Positions 55,801-64,000 of a stretch of 64,000 nt of DNA are shown here, piece after piece. The translations under genes were made by a program, and so were the position numbers. The notes under the pieces were generated by a model. It saw only the letters and a program-made list of their open reading frames with translations, was not told where the DNA came from and did not search any database. The stretch is from a bacterium (GTDB lineage Bacteria; Bacillota; Bacilli; Lactobacillales; Streptococcaceae), in assembly GCA_905221205.1 (NCBI GenBank), contig CAJNCG010000001.1:496001-560000 (forward strand), read 5' to 3'. Position 1 is the first letter of the stretch. Every line of letters starts with the position of its first letter.

Positions 55801-56676
55801 TTATAAAATTGTAACAGATTCTTGCGGTGCTGCAAAACCTGGTTCTGAATTTACAGCTTCAGTAGCTGGTGTTGGTCCTGAGTAATGGCTTGGAGCTACT
55901 TCTGGCTCTTCATACATTGGACCAACTGGATGAGCTGGACTTTCTTCAACAACCGGAGCTGGTGAAACCACTTGTTCTTGCTCAGCTCTAGCTTCGGCTT
56001 CCGCAAGTTCCTTATTAGCCGCTTCGATACGCGCTTGCAACTCTGCCATTTCCTCGGGAGAAAACTGACGAGTAATATCAATTGGTTCTTCCTCTTGATG
56101 TTGTTGTAAGACAGAATCACCTAAGACTTCACTTACCACTTCTTTGAAGGCTTCATCACTTGTTTGAAGATAAGTCGCTGTTGGACGAAGAATGTCTTCC
56201 CAATCTGAAGATTCAACAATTGCTAACTGGCTCTCAATTGTAGATTTGAGACGTTGATGGAAAACACGGCTCTTGTTCTTCAATTCTTCTGTTTCAACAG
56301 CAACTTTCTTAGCATTATCAGTTGCTTGACGAAGAATTTCATTTGCCTTGTACTTAGCTTCTTCCAACAAACGTTGTGCATCCTGCTCTGCTTGTTGAAT
56401 GATATTGTTTGAACGTTCAGTTGCAGCTTGTTTTACTCGTTCAGCTGTATCTTGTGCAATCAATACAGACTGGCTCAATGAATCTTTCATCTCATCAAAG
56501 TAAGACAAACGCTCTTCCAAACTCTTAATATGTAAATCCTTATCATGATTAGAGCGAACCAAATCTTCATAATCACGGACTACAATATCTAAAAATTCAT
56601 CTACTTCTTCTTGATCAAACCCTCTAAAGCGTGTGCTAAAGGTTTTATCTTTGATTTCTAACGATGTAATTGGCAT
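55801..56676 (-). CDS. divIVA: Cell division initiation protein DivIVA
   Basis: A 291-aa coiled-coil protein that marks negatively curved membrane at septum and poles and guides wall growth in streptococci. The N-terminal membrane-binding domain reads ITSLEIKDKTFSTRFRGFDQ and EVDEFLDIVVRDYEDLV. Two coiled-coil blocks follow, then an acidic Pro-rich tail. I chose the ATG at 56676 (MPITSLEI); the frame four codons upstream overlaps ylmH. It is last gene of the division cluster. Confidence 0.95.
   Translation of the reverse strand: MPITSLEIKDKTFSTRFRGFDQEEVDEFLDIVVRDYEDLVRSNHDKDLHIKSLEERLSYFDEMKDSLSQSVLIAQDTAERVKQAATERSNNIIQQAEQDAQRLLEEAKYKANEILRQATDNAKKVAVETEELKNKSRVFHQRLKSTIESQLAIVESSDWEDILRPTATYLQTSDEAFKEVVSEVLGDSVLQQHQEEEPIDITRQFSPEEMAELQARIEAANKELAEAEARAEQEQVVSPAPVVEESPAHPVGPMYEEPEVAPSHYSGPTPATEAVNSEPGFAAPQESVTIL
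55808..55835 (-). promoter_or_regulatory. ileS promoter inside the divIVA 3' end
   Basis: On the minus strand TTGCAG (55835-55830), a 16-bp spacer and TACAAT (55813-55808). It lies within the last dozen codons of divIVA and ahead of the T-box. Confidence 0.6.
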
Positions 56677-56684
56677 AATTTTCC

Positions 56685-57470
56685 TCACTTACTTAATAAC
56701 AATTGGACCGTTAATTTCTTTTTATCTTTTTTTGTGTGCCCATTATCCCTAACGAGTTTCAATCGACCAAATTTCCTTACACTAATCAAATCACCAACTT
56801 GAACTGTATAATCTGATTTTTCAACTAAATGGTAATTGACTTGAACTGCCTGCTTTTCAATTAACTGATTTGCCTGATTTCTAGACAGCTTGAAGACCCC
56901 TGCTAGAAAAACATCTAATCTAGAACTAGCGATACAAATATCTAATTCTTGGTAGTCCTCCACTGTATCAATCTTCTCAGTAAAATCCCGTTCTTCTAGA
57001 CGAACCGGTAGACGAGCAATTTTCGTAATGCCATCTTGGAAAAGGAGAGTAAACTGTCGATTAATAATAATCTGTGCTCTCTCTTCATTGACTAAGATAT
57101 CACCAAATAGCTTCCTATCAATTCCCAGCTGATTTAAAACAGTCCCTAATATTTTTGAATGCGTTAAGCGTTCAAACTTATTAGGATAAACTATTTCTTG
57201 CAAGGATAGTTCAAAATCAGAAAATTCGGGTTCAAAATAATCAGGATACAGGAGTACCCGTACATATTCAGTTTCAAGAAACTGCCGACTGCTCATATAG
57301 GAGATGTCGTTGGTTGATGCTAGAACCTTTAAAATCTTTTCTTGATGGGGATTTACAAAGGGTGTTAAAAAAGGAGAATAAGAATCTTCTACCTTTTTTA
57401 TCCATTCTACTCCCTTATCAATAAAAGACGAATCATTCTTAGAAAAGTGTTGATAAATCATCTTGTTCAT
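56685..57470 (-). CDS. ylmH: S4-domain RNA-binding protein YlmH
   Basis: A 261-aa protein with an N-terminal YlmH domain and a C-terminal S4 RNA-binding domain (about residues 183-250: RLDVFLAGVFKLSRNQANQL, then GDLISVRKFGRLKLV). YlmH homologues bind stalled ribosomes or influence division. Its end nearly meets divIVA and its start overlaps ylmG by four bases, as in other streptococcal clusters. Confidence 0.94.
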   Translation of the reverse strand: MNKMIYQHFSKNDSSFIDKGVEWIKKVEDSYSPFLTPFVNPHQEKILKVLASTNDISYMSSRQFLETEYVRVLLYPDYFEPEFSDFELSLQEIVYPNKFERLTHSKILGTVLNQLGIDRKLFGDILVNEERAQIIINRQFTLLFQDGITKIARLPVRLEERDFTEKIDTVEDYQELDICIASSRLDVFLAGVFKLSRNQANQLIEKQAVQVNYHLVEKSDYTVQVGDLISVRKFGRLKLVRDNGHTKKDKKKLTVQLLLSK

Positions 57471-57730
57471 AGAAAGATCACTAAAAGTCGAATCAATTGT
57501 TCCCCTAGGAAATGAACTAGTAATACCGCAATCCAGACAGACAAGTCAAGACCAGCAATCTGAAGGGGTAAACGTTGCAAAGGGGCAATTATCGGTTTCA
57601 CTAAACTAATAATCAAGCGTCCCAGACGTGATTCATAAGCATTTGGGAACCAAGACATCAGAGCAAAAATGATTAAAATCAGTGAATAGATATCCACTGC
57701 ATTTTGAATAAAACGAATGAGAAAGAGCAT
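57467..57730 (-). CDS. ylmG: YggT-family membrane protein YlmG
   Basis: An 87-aa protein with two transmembrane helices. It has the family's IIFALMSWFPNAYESRLGRL, then LVKPIIAPLQRLPLQIAGLD and a hydrophobic end. The role is unclear; relatives affect division and osmotic behaviour. It overlaps sepF by one base and ylmH by four, so translation is coupled. Confidence 0.93.
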   Translation of the reverse strand: MLFLIRFIQNAVDIYSLILIIFALMSWFPNAYESRLGRLIISLVKPIIAPLQRLPLQIAGLDLSVWIAVLLVHFLGEQLIRLLVIFL

Positions 57731-58263
57731 TATCTCACTCTCGTACGTTTCATGTCAAAGCCAAATTCACCATTTTGTGATTCATCTGGGATTTTGATAT
57801 CTTCAATATTAACGACAACATCAACTGGTGTCAGCAGGTACATAGTAGATGCAACCTTTTTCATGTTACCAGCCAAAACGTGACGAGCCCCGTCCAGATA
57901 ATCCAAACAACGACGCGCTTGAACTTCTGTCATATATTGGAAATCAATCAAAATACTTTCGTTACCAGCTAATAAATCAACAATATCTGTGGCATCTTCG
58001 TATTTACGTGGATAACGGACATCAATTGTCACCTTATCAGTAGAACGTTGACTTTGCATAGCCAACTCTTGTTGACGGGCATGGAGACGGGTGATGTTTT
58101 TATCTTTAGATGGCGTGCTACCAGCTTGTTGAGGCAACTCTTGAACAGAAGGGACTGGAGTCACAATCGGCTCTTCAGCTTTAGGCTGATATGTAGTACC
58201 AACATCTTCTCCATCTTCTGTAAAATAATCTATAAATTTATCAAATCTATCTTTTAAAGACAT
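57730..58263 (-). CDS. sepF: Cell division protein SepF
   Basis: A 177-aa FtsZ-associated ring protein. The N-terminal amphipathic segment [18 protein letters not shown] can bind membrane. A variable linker follows, then the SepF core ([56 protein letters not shown]) that bundles FtsZ. Length is usual. It is downstream of yggS by nine bases. Confidence 0.96.
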   Translation of the reverse strand: MSLKDRFDKFIDYFTEDGEDVGTTYQPKAEEPIVTPVPSVQELPQQAGSTPSKDKNITRLHARQQELAMQSQRSTDKVTIDVRYPRKYEDATDIVDLLAGNESILIDFQYMTEVQARRCLDYLDGARHVLAGNMKKVASTMYLLTPVDVVVNIEDIKIPDESQNGEFGFDMKRTRVR

Positions 58264-58272
58264 ATTTCTTTC

Positions 58273-58944
58273 CTATTTAAAAAATGCTGTACCAATTCTG
58301 ACAAAGGTTGAGCCAAATTCAATCGCTTCCTTATAGTCACGACTCATACCCATACTCAAGTCCATCATTGGCATATTGGGAATTTGTTTTTCTCTAATTT
58401 CTAGTTGCAAATCCTGCGTAGCTTTAAAAATTTCTTTCAACTCATCACTACTAGCTTCAAAAGGAGCCATGGTCATCAAGCCTACATATTCAATTTTATC
58501 TAAGGCGGCCAATTCTTGCAAGAGCTCCAATAGTTCTTCCTTTGAAAAACCATGTTTGCTCTCTTCCCTTGAGATATTTACTTGTAAGAAACACTTAACA
58601 ACTCGGTCACTTCTTTTTTGAATTTCTTCTGCTAGCTTTAATGAATCCAAAGCGTGGAAATAATCAACATACTGAATGACATCTTTGACCTTGCGTCTTT
58701 GCAAAGTACCAATCAAATGCCAGGTAATATTCCGGTCGTTTAAAGCTTCATATTTCTCAAGAAATTTATCTACACGATTTTCACCAATATGATGCACACC
58801 TAGCGGAAGCAAAGCCTCCGCTGTCGGTACGTCTACATATTTTGTAACAGCAACAACCGAAACAGAATTGGCTTCTCTTCCTGACTGCTGACTTGCATCT
58901 TTTATTTGTTGAAAAACATGTTCTGTATTTTCTTTCAAATTCAT
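58273..58944 (-). CDS. PLP-homeostasis protein YggS/PLPBP
   Basis: A 223-aa alanine-racemase-fold protein that holds pyridoxal phosphate and balances vitamin B6 and amino-acid pools; no enzyme activity is known. The PLP lysine lies in VSVVAVTKYVDVPTAEALL. Other conserved parts are IGENRVDKFLEKYEAL, WHLIGTLQRRKVKDVI and SMGMSRDYKEAIEFGSTFVR. It sits four bases from ftsZ in the division cluster, the common Gram-positive position. Confidence 0.95.
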   Translation of the reverse strand: MNLKENTEHVFQQIKDASQQSGREANSVSVVAVTKYVDVPTAEALLPLGVHHIGENRVDKFLEKYEALNDRNITWHLIGTLQRRKVKDVIQYVDYFHALDSLKLAEEIQKRSDRVVKCFLQVNISREESKHGFSKEELLELLQELAALDKIEYVGLMTMAPFEASSDELKEIFKATQDLQLEIREKQIPNMPMMDLSMGMSRDYKEAIEFGSTFVRIGTAFFK

Positions 58945-58948
58945 TTAC

Positions 58949-60205
<1,257 letters not shown>

Positions 60206-60219
60206 TTATTTTTCCTCTT

Positions 60220-61599
60220 TTATTCATCAAACATGCTTCCGATTAAGCCACGGAAACGATCTGCGATTTTTGGTTTATTTTGAGAAGATACTTTATCTTC
60301 TTTCGGAGCAACTACGTTCGTAGAAGCTGATGGTTCTACCTCAGTATTTTGAACTGGTTGAATTGGGGTAGGTTGTGCTACCTGCGTAACACGTTGAATC
60401 ATTCCGCCGAAATTAATTGGTTGATGACGTAAGGTATCTTCACCCTTGACTGCTCGTTGTGCTAATAAATGCACTTCAGTCAATTGACCAGCAAATTCAG
60501 ACAAGCTGATCACATGAGCAAAGGCAGGGTTACGAATTCCAACTTGATTTGGAACGTAAAGTTTGACACCAACACCAAAAACTTCCTGTGCAAGTTCTAC
60601 GATACCTGGCAAAATAGCATTTCCACCAATCAGAACAATTCCACCTGGAAGGTCCAACAAATGTCTTCTTTCCAACTCTTGTTTGATTTGTTCAAAAATG
60701 TGCTTAATGCGAGCTGAAATAATCTCTGCTAGATAGCTTTCTGTAACTTCTACGGGCTCTACTTCACCAATTACTTCAACTTGGAAGGTTTCATTGCTTG
60801 CAAGTGAAGGGTAGGCTTCACCATAGTTTAATTTCAATCCTTCAGCTAGTTTTTGTGAAGTCTTCAAGACTTTAGAGATATCTTTTGTGACATAATCTCC
60901 ACCTTCTTGAAGAATATTTGTAAACTGGAGTTCTTGGTTACGGATTGTAGCAACAGTCGTTTGCCCTGCTCCCATATCAATCACAGTAGCTCCAAATTCA
61001 CGCTCACCTTCGTTCAAGACTGAACGAACCAAAGCCAATGGCGAAATAATAATATTTTCAACTTGAACACCTGAGCGCTCAACTGTCTTGCGTAAATTGT
61101 GAAGAATAGTACGTGGACCTGTGTAAAGCAAACCACGCATTTCAAGACGAACACCCATCATGCCACGTGGATCACGAATACCTTGGAAACCATCTACGAT
61201 AAATTCTTCTGGAATAAAAGTAATGACTTCACGATCTGGTGTCATACTTTTTGTCAAGGCTGATTTGACAACATTCTCAACATCTTGATCTGTAATTTCT
61301 TTTGTATCAGATGTAACTGGGATCATTCCTTGAGTTGGTTCTACTTGCAAAAGATTTCCAGGCAAACCAACATTCACAGATTTGATTGAAATGCCAGCCT
61401 TCTCTTCTGCTTGGGAAATAGCTGACTTGATAGCAGTTGCTGCTGCTTCAATATCAACGATAATCCCATCCTTTACACCTTTACTCTTGGCATTACTTAC
61501 ACCAATTACATTTAGTTCACCATTTCTAAGCTCGGCAACCAATACCTTAATCGAATTAGTTCCGATATCTAAGCCTGTAAAAAAACCATCTCTAGCCAT
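60220..61599 (-). CDS. ftsA: Cell division protein FtsA
   Basis: Actin-fold membrane tether for FtsZ. The 459-aa protein has the phosphate-1 loop FFTGLDIGTNSIKVLVAEL, the 1C domain, ATVIDMGAGQTTVATIRNQE (phosphate 2), LPGGIVLIGGNAILPGIVEL (adenosine motif) and a C-terminal amphipathic helix KIADRFRGLIGSMFDE. I chose the ATG at 61599 (MARDGFF); the open frame extends eight codons upstream. It is first gene of the division operon in this window. Confidence 0.96.
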   Translation of the reverse strand: MARDGFFTGLDIGTNSIKVLVAELRNGELNVIGVSNAKSKGVKDGIIVDIEAAATAIKSAISQAEEKAGISIKSVNVGLPGNLLQVEPTQGMIPVTSDTKEITDQDVENVVKSALTKSMTPDREVITFIPEEFIVDGFQGIRDPRGMMGVRLEMRGLLYTGPRTILHNLRKTVERSGVQVENIIISPLALVRSVLNEGEREFGATVIDMGAGQTTVATIRNQELQFTNILQEGGDYVTKDISKVLKTSQKLAEGLKLNYGEAYPSLASNETFQVEVIGEVEPVEVTESYLAEIISARIKHIFEQIKQELERRHLLDLPGGIVLIGGNAILPGIVELAQEVFGVGVKLYVPNQVGIRNPAFAHVISLSEFAGQLTEVHLLAQRAVKGEDTLRHQPINFGGMIQRVTQVAQPTPIQPVQNTEVEPSASTNVVAPKEDKVSSQNKPKIADRFRGLIGSMFDE

Positions 61600-61676
61600 T
61601 ACATCGCATCCTCTCTCTTCCAAGTTTCAAACTTCTATTCAATATAGCTAAAATAGGGCATAGCTATTCACAGAAT

Positions 61677-61685
61677 ATTATAACA
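61677..61685 (-). promoter_or_regulatory. Likely ftsA promoter, extended -10
   Basis: On the minus strand TGT then TATAAT, an extended -10, about 80 bases upstream of the ftsA start. The -35 match is poor. Confidence 0.55.
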
Positions 61686-61796
61686 CAAAAAATCCAATCG
61701 TGCTTAGTTTTTCCTAAATTTACTTACCATTTTTTCATATTCTCTCATCAGCTTTTTTTCTCTTCCAAACAAGTTATAAAAAATCAGATTTATGAA

Positions 61797-61833
61797 AAAA
61801 AGAAAGCTCATTTCTAAGCTTTCTTTGCAATCA
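61797..61833 (-). terminator. Terminator overlapping the end of the YwaF-type gene
   Basis: GAAAGCTTA / TGAGCTTTC stem followed on the minus strand by TTTTTTT. The stop codon lies in the stem. Confidence 0.75.
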
Positions 61834-62518
61834 TTTTTTCTGCTTCTTGTTCTAAAAATAGTTCCAAGATCTTCTTGGTCAAAGTAATCGCTGCTGACAA
61901 GGCTACAGAAACGATTAAATAATTAGCCACTAAGCCGTGATCCCCAACCAATGGCGGTTTTGTCAAGAATCCGTAATCTCCACCTGTTACCAAATTGACC
62001 ACAAAAATCAAGGCATTTAGGGCAAAAGTCATGATAAAAATTCTTTTCACATCTAGCATTCTCGAGTCGTACTGTCTCAAGAGATAAACCAGTGAATTTC
62101 CCAAGAGTGCTAAGTGTCCAAAGATAAAGGATAAAATCGCAATATGCGGGAATGGGTAAGGATCTGGCACTGGATAAACAAAGGCTGCTAATGTCCCAAA
62201 TGTTCCTAGTAATGCAAAATACTGCCGATATTTGGATTGACCAGGAAGCAAAAGCACCACAAACATAGCCATACGGCAATGGTAAAAGGGTAAGCTTTCT
62301 GACAATGGCATATGATTAACCCCGTACCATCCATAAAGAAGGATTAACTGAACGGCCTGCAAGATTTGGAAAAATCGTTGATAAGCCTTCTTTTCACGAT
62401 AACGATAGGCTGTATAAAAGGTCAAGGCCAAGAGTGTAAATATACTGACATACCAAAAAAGATCAAACTTGGGTGGCTCTGTTGCTTGGGTCGTAAAGAA
62501 AATATCCCATAAATTCAT
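61814..62518 (-). CDS. TIGR02206-family (YwaF-type) membrane protein
   Basis: A 234-aa polytopic membrane protein with about seven helices. It has the family's LPFYHCRMAMFVVLLLPG, YPFPHIAILSFIFGHLALLG and FVVNLVTGGDYGFLTKPP segments. Function is unknown. It is a single leftward gene between ftsA and the NUDIX gene, with a terminator at its end. Confidence 0.85.
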   Translation of the reverse strand: MNLWDIFFTTQATEPPKFDLFWYVSIFTLLALTFYTAYRYREKKAYQRFFQILQAVQLILLYGWYGVNHMPLSESLPFYHCRMAMFVVLLLPGQSKYRQYFALLGTFGTLAAFVYPVPDPYPFPHIAILSFIFGHLALLGNSLVYLLRQYDSRMLDVKRIFIMTFALNALIFVVNLVTGGDYGFLTKPPLVGDHGLVANYLIVSVALSAAITLTKKILELFLEQEAEKMIAKKA

Positions 62519-62608
62519 CTAGTCTTCCTCATTATTCAAAATTTTCCTGCATTTTATTATACCATGCTATTTAAGAAAAATGAATTTAGAAATACGATAA
62601 TCATCTTC

Positions 62609-63220
62609 TTAATCAAGATATTGCTCCCTCTGACCTTGATAAACCTGCCAAAGAATCTCTATTTGCTCCTTGGTAATGCGTTTTTCAGATAAAGCTGGCA
62701 GTTGGTCAATGGCAAAAAATTGAAGGTCAGCAATTTCTTGATTTTCTTGGAATTGTCCATCAAGAAGCTTACATTCAAAAACAAACTTTGCATATTGTTT
62801 GCTCTGTAGTTGGAAACGATTTGTATCAAAAACAGCTAGTAGTCTTTCAACTTTGGCTTTAAAACCGGTTTCTTCTTCAATTTCCTTGAGAATATTTTCG
62901 GTTGGAGAATAGCCGACTTCACCAAAGCCACCTGGCAGAGCCCAACTATCCTCTCCTTGTCCCCTAACCAGACAAATCTTCTCATCCTCAACAATCCAAG
63001 CACGGACGTCCATTAACGGAGTCGCATAAGCTGAAGTCGGTTTCAAGACTTCTGCCACTTCTTCTGCATCAAGGTCTGATACCTGATTCAACATTTCAGA
63101 TAAAAGACCTCGCAAGTCCTCGTAGCGCTCACGGTCAAAAGAATCCTTTGTAAAGGTTAAGCCAGTATCTGTAAGGGCAATCATTCTTTGAAGATACTTG
63201 GCAAAATCACTTGTCTTCAT
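62609..63220 (-). CDS. NUDIX hydrolase with N-terminal helical domain
   Basis: A 203-aa hydrolase of nucleoside-diphosphate-linked substrates. The N-terminal 65 residues match the Nudix_hydro_N helical domain (FAKYLQRMIALTDTGLTFTK). The Nudix box reads GFGEVGYSPTENILKEIEEE then TGF, with Tyr and Lys at two usually Glu/Arg positions, a form I recall in this subfamily, often ADP-ribose pyrophosphatases. Its start overlaps the murF end by 14 bases, so it is coupled to cell-wall synthesis expression. Confidence 0.88.
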   Translation of the reverse strand: MKTSDFAKYLQRMIALTDTGLTFTKDSFDRERYEDLRGLLSEMLNQVSDLDAEEVAEVLKPTSAYATPLMDVRAWIVEDEKICLVRGQGEDSWALPGGFGEVGYSPTENILKEIEEETGFKAKVERLLAVFDTNRFQLQSKQYAKFVFECKLLDGQFQENQEIADLQFFAIDQLPALSEKRITKEQIEILWQVYQGQREQYLD

Positions 63221-64000
63221 GTTCTAAACTTTCTACCAGCTTCGCTAGGTTCATAGAGTTAGAGCCCTTGAGCAAGATTTGATCATTGGCACCGAGGCTT
63301 TCCTTAACCTGCTTAACTAGGGCTTCAAATTGGTCCTCGTCAGCTGTTTTCTTGAAGTAGTAAACGTGACCGATTGGAAACATTTGACTGGCAAGTTGGG
63401 CCAATTCTGCGATATCTTCTCCATAGAAAATCACGGTATCAAGCACATCTGGTGAGAGACTCAAAATCATCTGGTTATGGAGTTGGACAGACTGGTTACC
63501 GAGTTCCTTCATGTCCGCCAAAACAGCGATTTTCTTGCCTCCTTCGTTGGCTGGAATAGCCGAAAAAGTCTCTAAAATCAGCTTCATAGCAGTTGGATTG
63601 GCATTGTAAACATCTGATAAGATATCTGCTCCATTGGCTGCTTTCTTCCATTCGGTACGGTTACGCGTCAATTCAAGATTTTGGAAGGCCTGACGAATCT
63701 GTTCCTCTGACACTCCTTCTTGTAGGGCAACATAGGACGCAATCATGGCATTAGTGGCATTGTACTTACCAGTCACTGGCAAATCAAGGGCTTGTTCCAA
63801 GAAATTAGCCTTAAAGGTCAGACTATCCTTGCGCTCAATCAAGTCTGTGATTTCCAGCTCTGCTCCTTGCCCAAAACGGATCACCTTTTTATCAGTTGGC
63901 AAGTAGTCCTCTACAATCGGGTCGGCCGGTGCCAAAAGCAAGGATCCTGAAGCCATGCCATCTGCAATTTGCATTTTCCCTTTGGCAATTTCCGAACGGT
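63207..64000 (-). CDS. murF: UDP-MurNAc-tripeptide-D-Ala-D-Ala ligase MurF, C-terminal part
   Basis: Adds D-Ala-D-Ala to the UDP-MurNAc-tripeptide in the last cytoplasmic step of peptidoglycan precursor synthesis. The window's right edge removes the start, and the frame is open through base 64000. Visible are the central GKYNATNAMIASYVALQEGV and the C-terminal domain with LELTRNRTEWKKA, DVYNANPTAMKLILETF and VLADMKELGNQSVQLHNQM, then LLKGSNSMNLAKLVE. These identify MurF rather than other Mur ligases. Confidence 0.93.
   Translation of the reverse strand, partial: RSEIAKGKMQIADGMASGSLLLAPADPIVEDYLPTDKKVIRFGQGAELEITDLIERKDSLTFKANFLEQALDLPVTGKYNATNAMIASYVALQEGVSEEQIRQAFQNLELTRNRTEWKKAANGADILSDVYNANPTAMKLILETFSAIPANEGGKKIAVLADMKELGNQSVQLHNQMILSLSPDVLDTVIFYGEDIAELAQLASQMFPIGHVYYFKKTADEDQFEALVKQVKESLGANDQILLKGSNSMNLAKLVESLEHEDK

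Noticed and set aside
62609..63220. Degenerate Nudix box suggesting a dead enzyme
   Set aside because: The Tyr and Lys replacements fit a subfamily with an N-terminal helical domain that, as I recall, commonly has this form, so loss of activity cannot be inferred.

Overview
The window is chromosomal DNA of a mitis-group Streptococcus (S. pneumoniae, S. pseudopneumoniae or S. mitis). It has low GC, two pneumococcal BOX elements, the psaBCA-tpx manganese locus with psaR, a choline-binding cell-wall amidase, and the ftsA-ftsZ-yggS-sepF-ylmG-ylmH-divIVA division cluster next to ileS. Gene order broadly follows what I recall of the pneumococcal chromosome from the cmk region to murF. Species cannot be settled by eye.

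Left part (1-11.7 kb): partial MFS transporter, a Pr6Pr-type membrane protein, a PhnA-like zinc-ribbon protein, cmk with a LysM protein, a one-cluster ferredoxin, galE with a membrane-anchored GT2 glycosyltransferase, an FAD amino-acid oxidase, Nif3-like and trmK genes, a P-type cation ATPase and a PlsC-like acyltransferase. BOX elements at 924-1031 and 5689-5842 each run into the stop codon of a neighbouring gene.

Iron and translation block (11.8-18.4 kb): a siderophore-type ABC importer (one permease, ATPase, lipoprotein) followed by a Fes/IroE-like esterase, then rpsO with an unusual structured 3' region, then thrS under a T-box.

Variable block (18.5-31.6 kb): a DUF389 membrane protein; an ABC exporter preceded by the C-terminal remnant of a radical-SAM/SPASM peptide maturase fused to a broken PezA-like HTH remnant; a BceRS-like two-component system; a TetR regulator and a membrane-anchored ferredoxin-reductase-like protein sharing identical 28-bp operators; lipase-like, YdcF, Rrf2 and metallophosphoesterase genes; psaR; pnuC; and two tandem 137-aa membrane paralogues.

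Right part (31.6-64 kb): dtd and relA; an AT-rich three-gene operon encoding zinc-ribbon proteins, an FHA-like/ABCG-type ATPase and its permease, divergent from a choline-binding Amidase_3; an MBL-fold hydrolase; pepO; psaBCA-tpx with a PsaR-box promoter; a large FtsX-type ABC exporter; a GH95 fucosidase; gpmA; ileS with a T-box whose likely promoter lies inside divIVA; the division cluster; a YwaF-type membrane protein, a NUDIX protein and partial murF. The best candidates for uncommon biology are the decayed radical-SAM peptide locus with its intact exporter (19.9-21.7 kb), the FHA/zinc-ribbon ABC operon (34.5-37.3 kb), and the siderophore importer with its esterase. Family assignments come from reading motifs; no database search was run.
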